A stretch of DNA of 64,000 bases. Origin: Streptomyces albospinus (GTDB lineage Bacteria > Actinomycetota > Actinomycetes > Streptomycetales > Streptomycetaceae). The first letter of the stretch is position 1. Every line of letters starts with the position of its first letter. The stretch is taken from NCBI RefSeq assembly GCF_014648695.1, contig NZ_BMRP01000003.1:1-64000 (forward strand), read 5' to 3'. Below the pieces are notes generated by a model. That model had not been told where the DNA came from, made no database searches, and saw only the letters and a list, made by a program, of their open reading frames with translations. A program made the translations under genes and the position numbers. Below, piece by piece: positions 62,771 through 64,000 of this stretch.

Positions 62771-64000
62771 ATGACCGACACGACCGTCCGCACCGCGGTC
62801 CCGGACCAGCGCCCCACCGCCGTTCTCGATGAAGCGCACGTCGGCGACATCCGCGGGGCGCTGGGCACCATCAAGCTCGACGACACCGCGCCCCGCACCG
62901 GCCTGTCAGCCAAACTCAAGACCCTGCTGGCCATCGTCGGCCCCGGCCTGATCGTCATGGTCGGCGACAACGACGCCGGCGCCTTCGCCACCTACGGCCA
63001 GGCCGGGCAGAACTACAGCACCCACCTGCTGTGGACCCTCCTCCTGCTCATCCCCGTCCTCTACATCAACCAGGAAATGGTCCTCCGCCTCGGCGCCGTC
63101 ACCGGCGTCGGCCACGCCCGCCTCATCCTCGAACGCTTCGGCAAATTCTGGGGCGCCTTCTCCGCCATCGACCTCTTCCTCCTCAACGCCCTCACCCTCG
63201 TCACCGAATTCATCGGCATCACCCTCGCCGCCGGCTACCTCGGCCTCCCCAAAACCGCGGCCGTCGTCCTCGCCGCCGCCATCATCATCGCCTCCGCCTT
63301 CACCGGCTCCTTCCAACGCTTCGAACGCATCGCCATCACCCTCTGCGCCGCCTCCCTCCTCCTCGTCCCCATCTACTTCATGACCCACCCCGCCACCTCA
63401 CAAATGGCCCACGACTTCGTCGTACCCACCATCCCCGGCGGCACCGGCCAACTCTCCACCGTCATGCTCCTGATCATCGGCATCGTCGGCACCACCGTCG
63501 CCCCCTGGCAACTCTTCTTCCAGCAGTCCTACGTCATCGACAAGCGCATCACCCCCCACTTCATCCGCTACGAAAAAGCCGACCTGTGGATCGGCATCGC
63601 CATCGTCGTCATCGGCGCCGCCGCCATGATGGGCTTCACCGCCGCCACCTTCGCCGGCACCCACGGCTCCGGCAACTTCACCGACACCGCCGGCATCGCC
63701 CACGGCCTCGCCACCCACACCAGCAAACTCGCCGGCATCCTCTTCGCCATCGCCCTCCTCGACGCCTCCATCATCGGCGCCTTCGCCGTCTCCCTCTCCA
63801 CCGCCTACGCCATCGGCGACGTCTTCGGCATCAAGCACTCCCTCCACCGCGGCGTACAAGGCGCCAAAGGCTTCTACGCCGTCTACGCCGGCCTCGTCGC
63901 CACCGCCGCCACCATCGTCCTCATCCCCGGCTCCCCCCTCGGCCTCCTCACCGAAGGCGTCCAAACCCTCGCCGGCGTCCTCCTCCCCTCCGCCACCGTC
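62771..64000 (+). CDS. NRAMP-family transporter, likely Mg2+ (partial, runs off the edge)
   Basis: The first 410 codons of an SLC11/NRAMP-type membrane protein; no stop before the window ends. The cytosolic head of about 55 residues precedes about nine or ten visible helices. The canonical metal motif of helix 1 (DPGN) reads DAGA here (D68-A71 in VGDNDAGAFATYGQAG). In helix 6 the usual MPHN reads APWQ (A244 in GTTVAPWQLFFQQS). Loss of the soft Met ligand suits a hard ion such as Mg2+, and the M-box upstream agrees. ATG at 62771 behind gggaggta. From about 62980 on, nearly every codon ends in C. Confidence 0.85.
   Translation, partial: MTDTTVRTAVPDQRPTAVLDEAHVGDIRGALGTIKLDDTAPRTGLSAKLKTLLAIVGPGLIVMVGDNDAGAFATYGQAGQNYSTHLLWTLLLLIPVLYINQEMVLRLGAVTGVGHARLILERFGKFWGAFSAIDLFLLNALTLVTEFIGITLAAGYLGLPKTAAVVLAAAIIIASAFTGSFQRFERIAITLCAASLLLVPIYFMTHPATSQMAHDFVVPTIPGGTGQLSTVMLLIIGIVGTTVAPWQLFFQQSYVIDKRITPHFIRYEKADLWIGIAIVVIGAAAMMGFTAATFAGTHGSGNFTDTAGIAHGLATHTSKLAGILFAIALLDASIIGAFAVSLSTAYAIGDVFGIKHSLHRGVQGAKGFYAVYAGLVATAATIVLIPGSPLGLLTEGVQTLAGVLLPSATV

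Noticed and set aside
62906..63964. Minus-strand frames rich in Asp, Glu and Gly opposite the NRAMP gene
   Set aside because: Produced by the near-uniform C-ending codons on the + strand; no start signals or homology.

Overview
The window is chromosomal DNA of a Streptomyces-type actinomycete. It is very GC-rich with G/C-ending codons. It carries RbpA behind a textbook SigR promoter, GH18 chitinase and AA10 genes with DasR-type boxes, DUF6230/DUF6114, DUF2795 and DUF5709 proteins, and many GTG starts with 4-bp GTGA/ATGA overlaps. A 1318-residue poly-L-lysine-synthetase-like enzyme points towards the S. albulus / S. noursei group, although species cannot be fixed from this window alone.

Core left arm (1-25.9 kb). 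A YchJ-like protein; a small membrane protein plus an FtsK-like ATPase; a divergent MocR regulator / YczE membrane protein pair; a phosphodiesterase; an MFS exporter; rbpA-fxsA and the coupled lnt-ppm lipoprotein/mannosyl pair; an amidohydrolase; an Lrp regulator; a phosphotransferase with an unknown partner; an acyl-CoA dehydrogenase; a DasR-type chitinase; TetR with DUF6230/DUF6114; and a GAF regulator next to an aldehyde dehydrogenase. Two copies of a Streptomyces palindromic repeat lie in frame inside coding sequences.

Accessory island (about 25.9-47.1 kb). The aldehyde dehydrogenase and its usual DUF779 partner lie 21 kb apart, with an island between them. It holds a P450-ferredoxin-ferredoxin reductase cassette bounded by two copies of the aldehyde dehydrogenase gene tail, a broken FAD-enzyme gene, a GT39 membrane glycosyltransferase, an esterase, and a solo IS end. 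It also holds a three-gene operon that looks like a tripartite alpha-helical pore-forming toxin of the HBL/NHE type, two small secreted proteins, a decayed DUF721-type gene, an MDR dehydrogenase/LysR pair, an 866-bp IS5-family element that interrupts a gene, and a class 3 lipase.

Core right arm (47.1-64 kb). DUF779; a DUF1444-like protein; an AA10 lytic polysaccharide monooxygenase with a DasR box; a LacI regulator facing a nucleoside hydrolase-MFS operon; DUF2795 and DUF5709 proteins; a frameshifted small stabilisation-type protein; a methyltransferase; an M1 aminopeptidase translationally coupled to the Pls-like synthetase; a membrane protein; and an M-box Mg2+ riboswitch leader. This leader also carries a 25-codon upstream ORF and a long-range hairpin, and it feeds an NRAMP-family transporter with non-canonical metal-site residues that runs off the right edge.

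The two strongest candidates for something undescribed are the leaderless three-component toxin operon (35.7-38.8 kb) and the layered leader of the NRAMP gene (62.3-62.77 kb).
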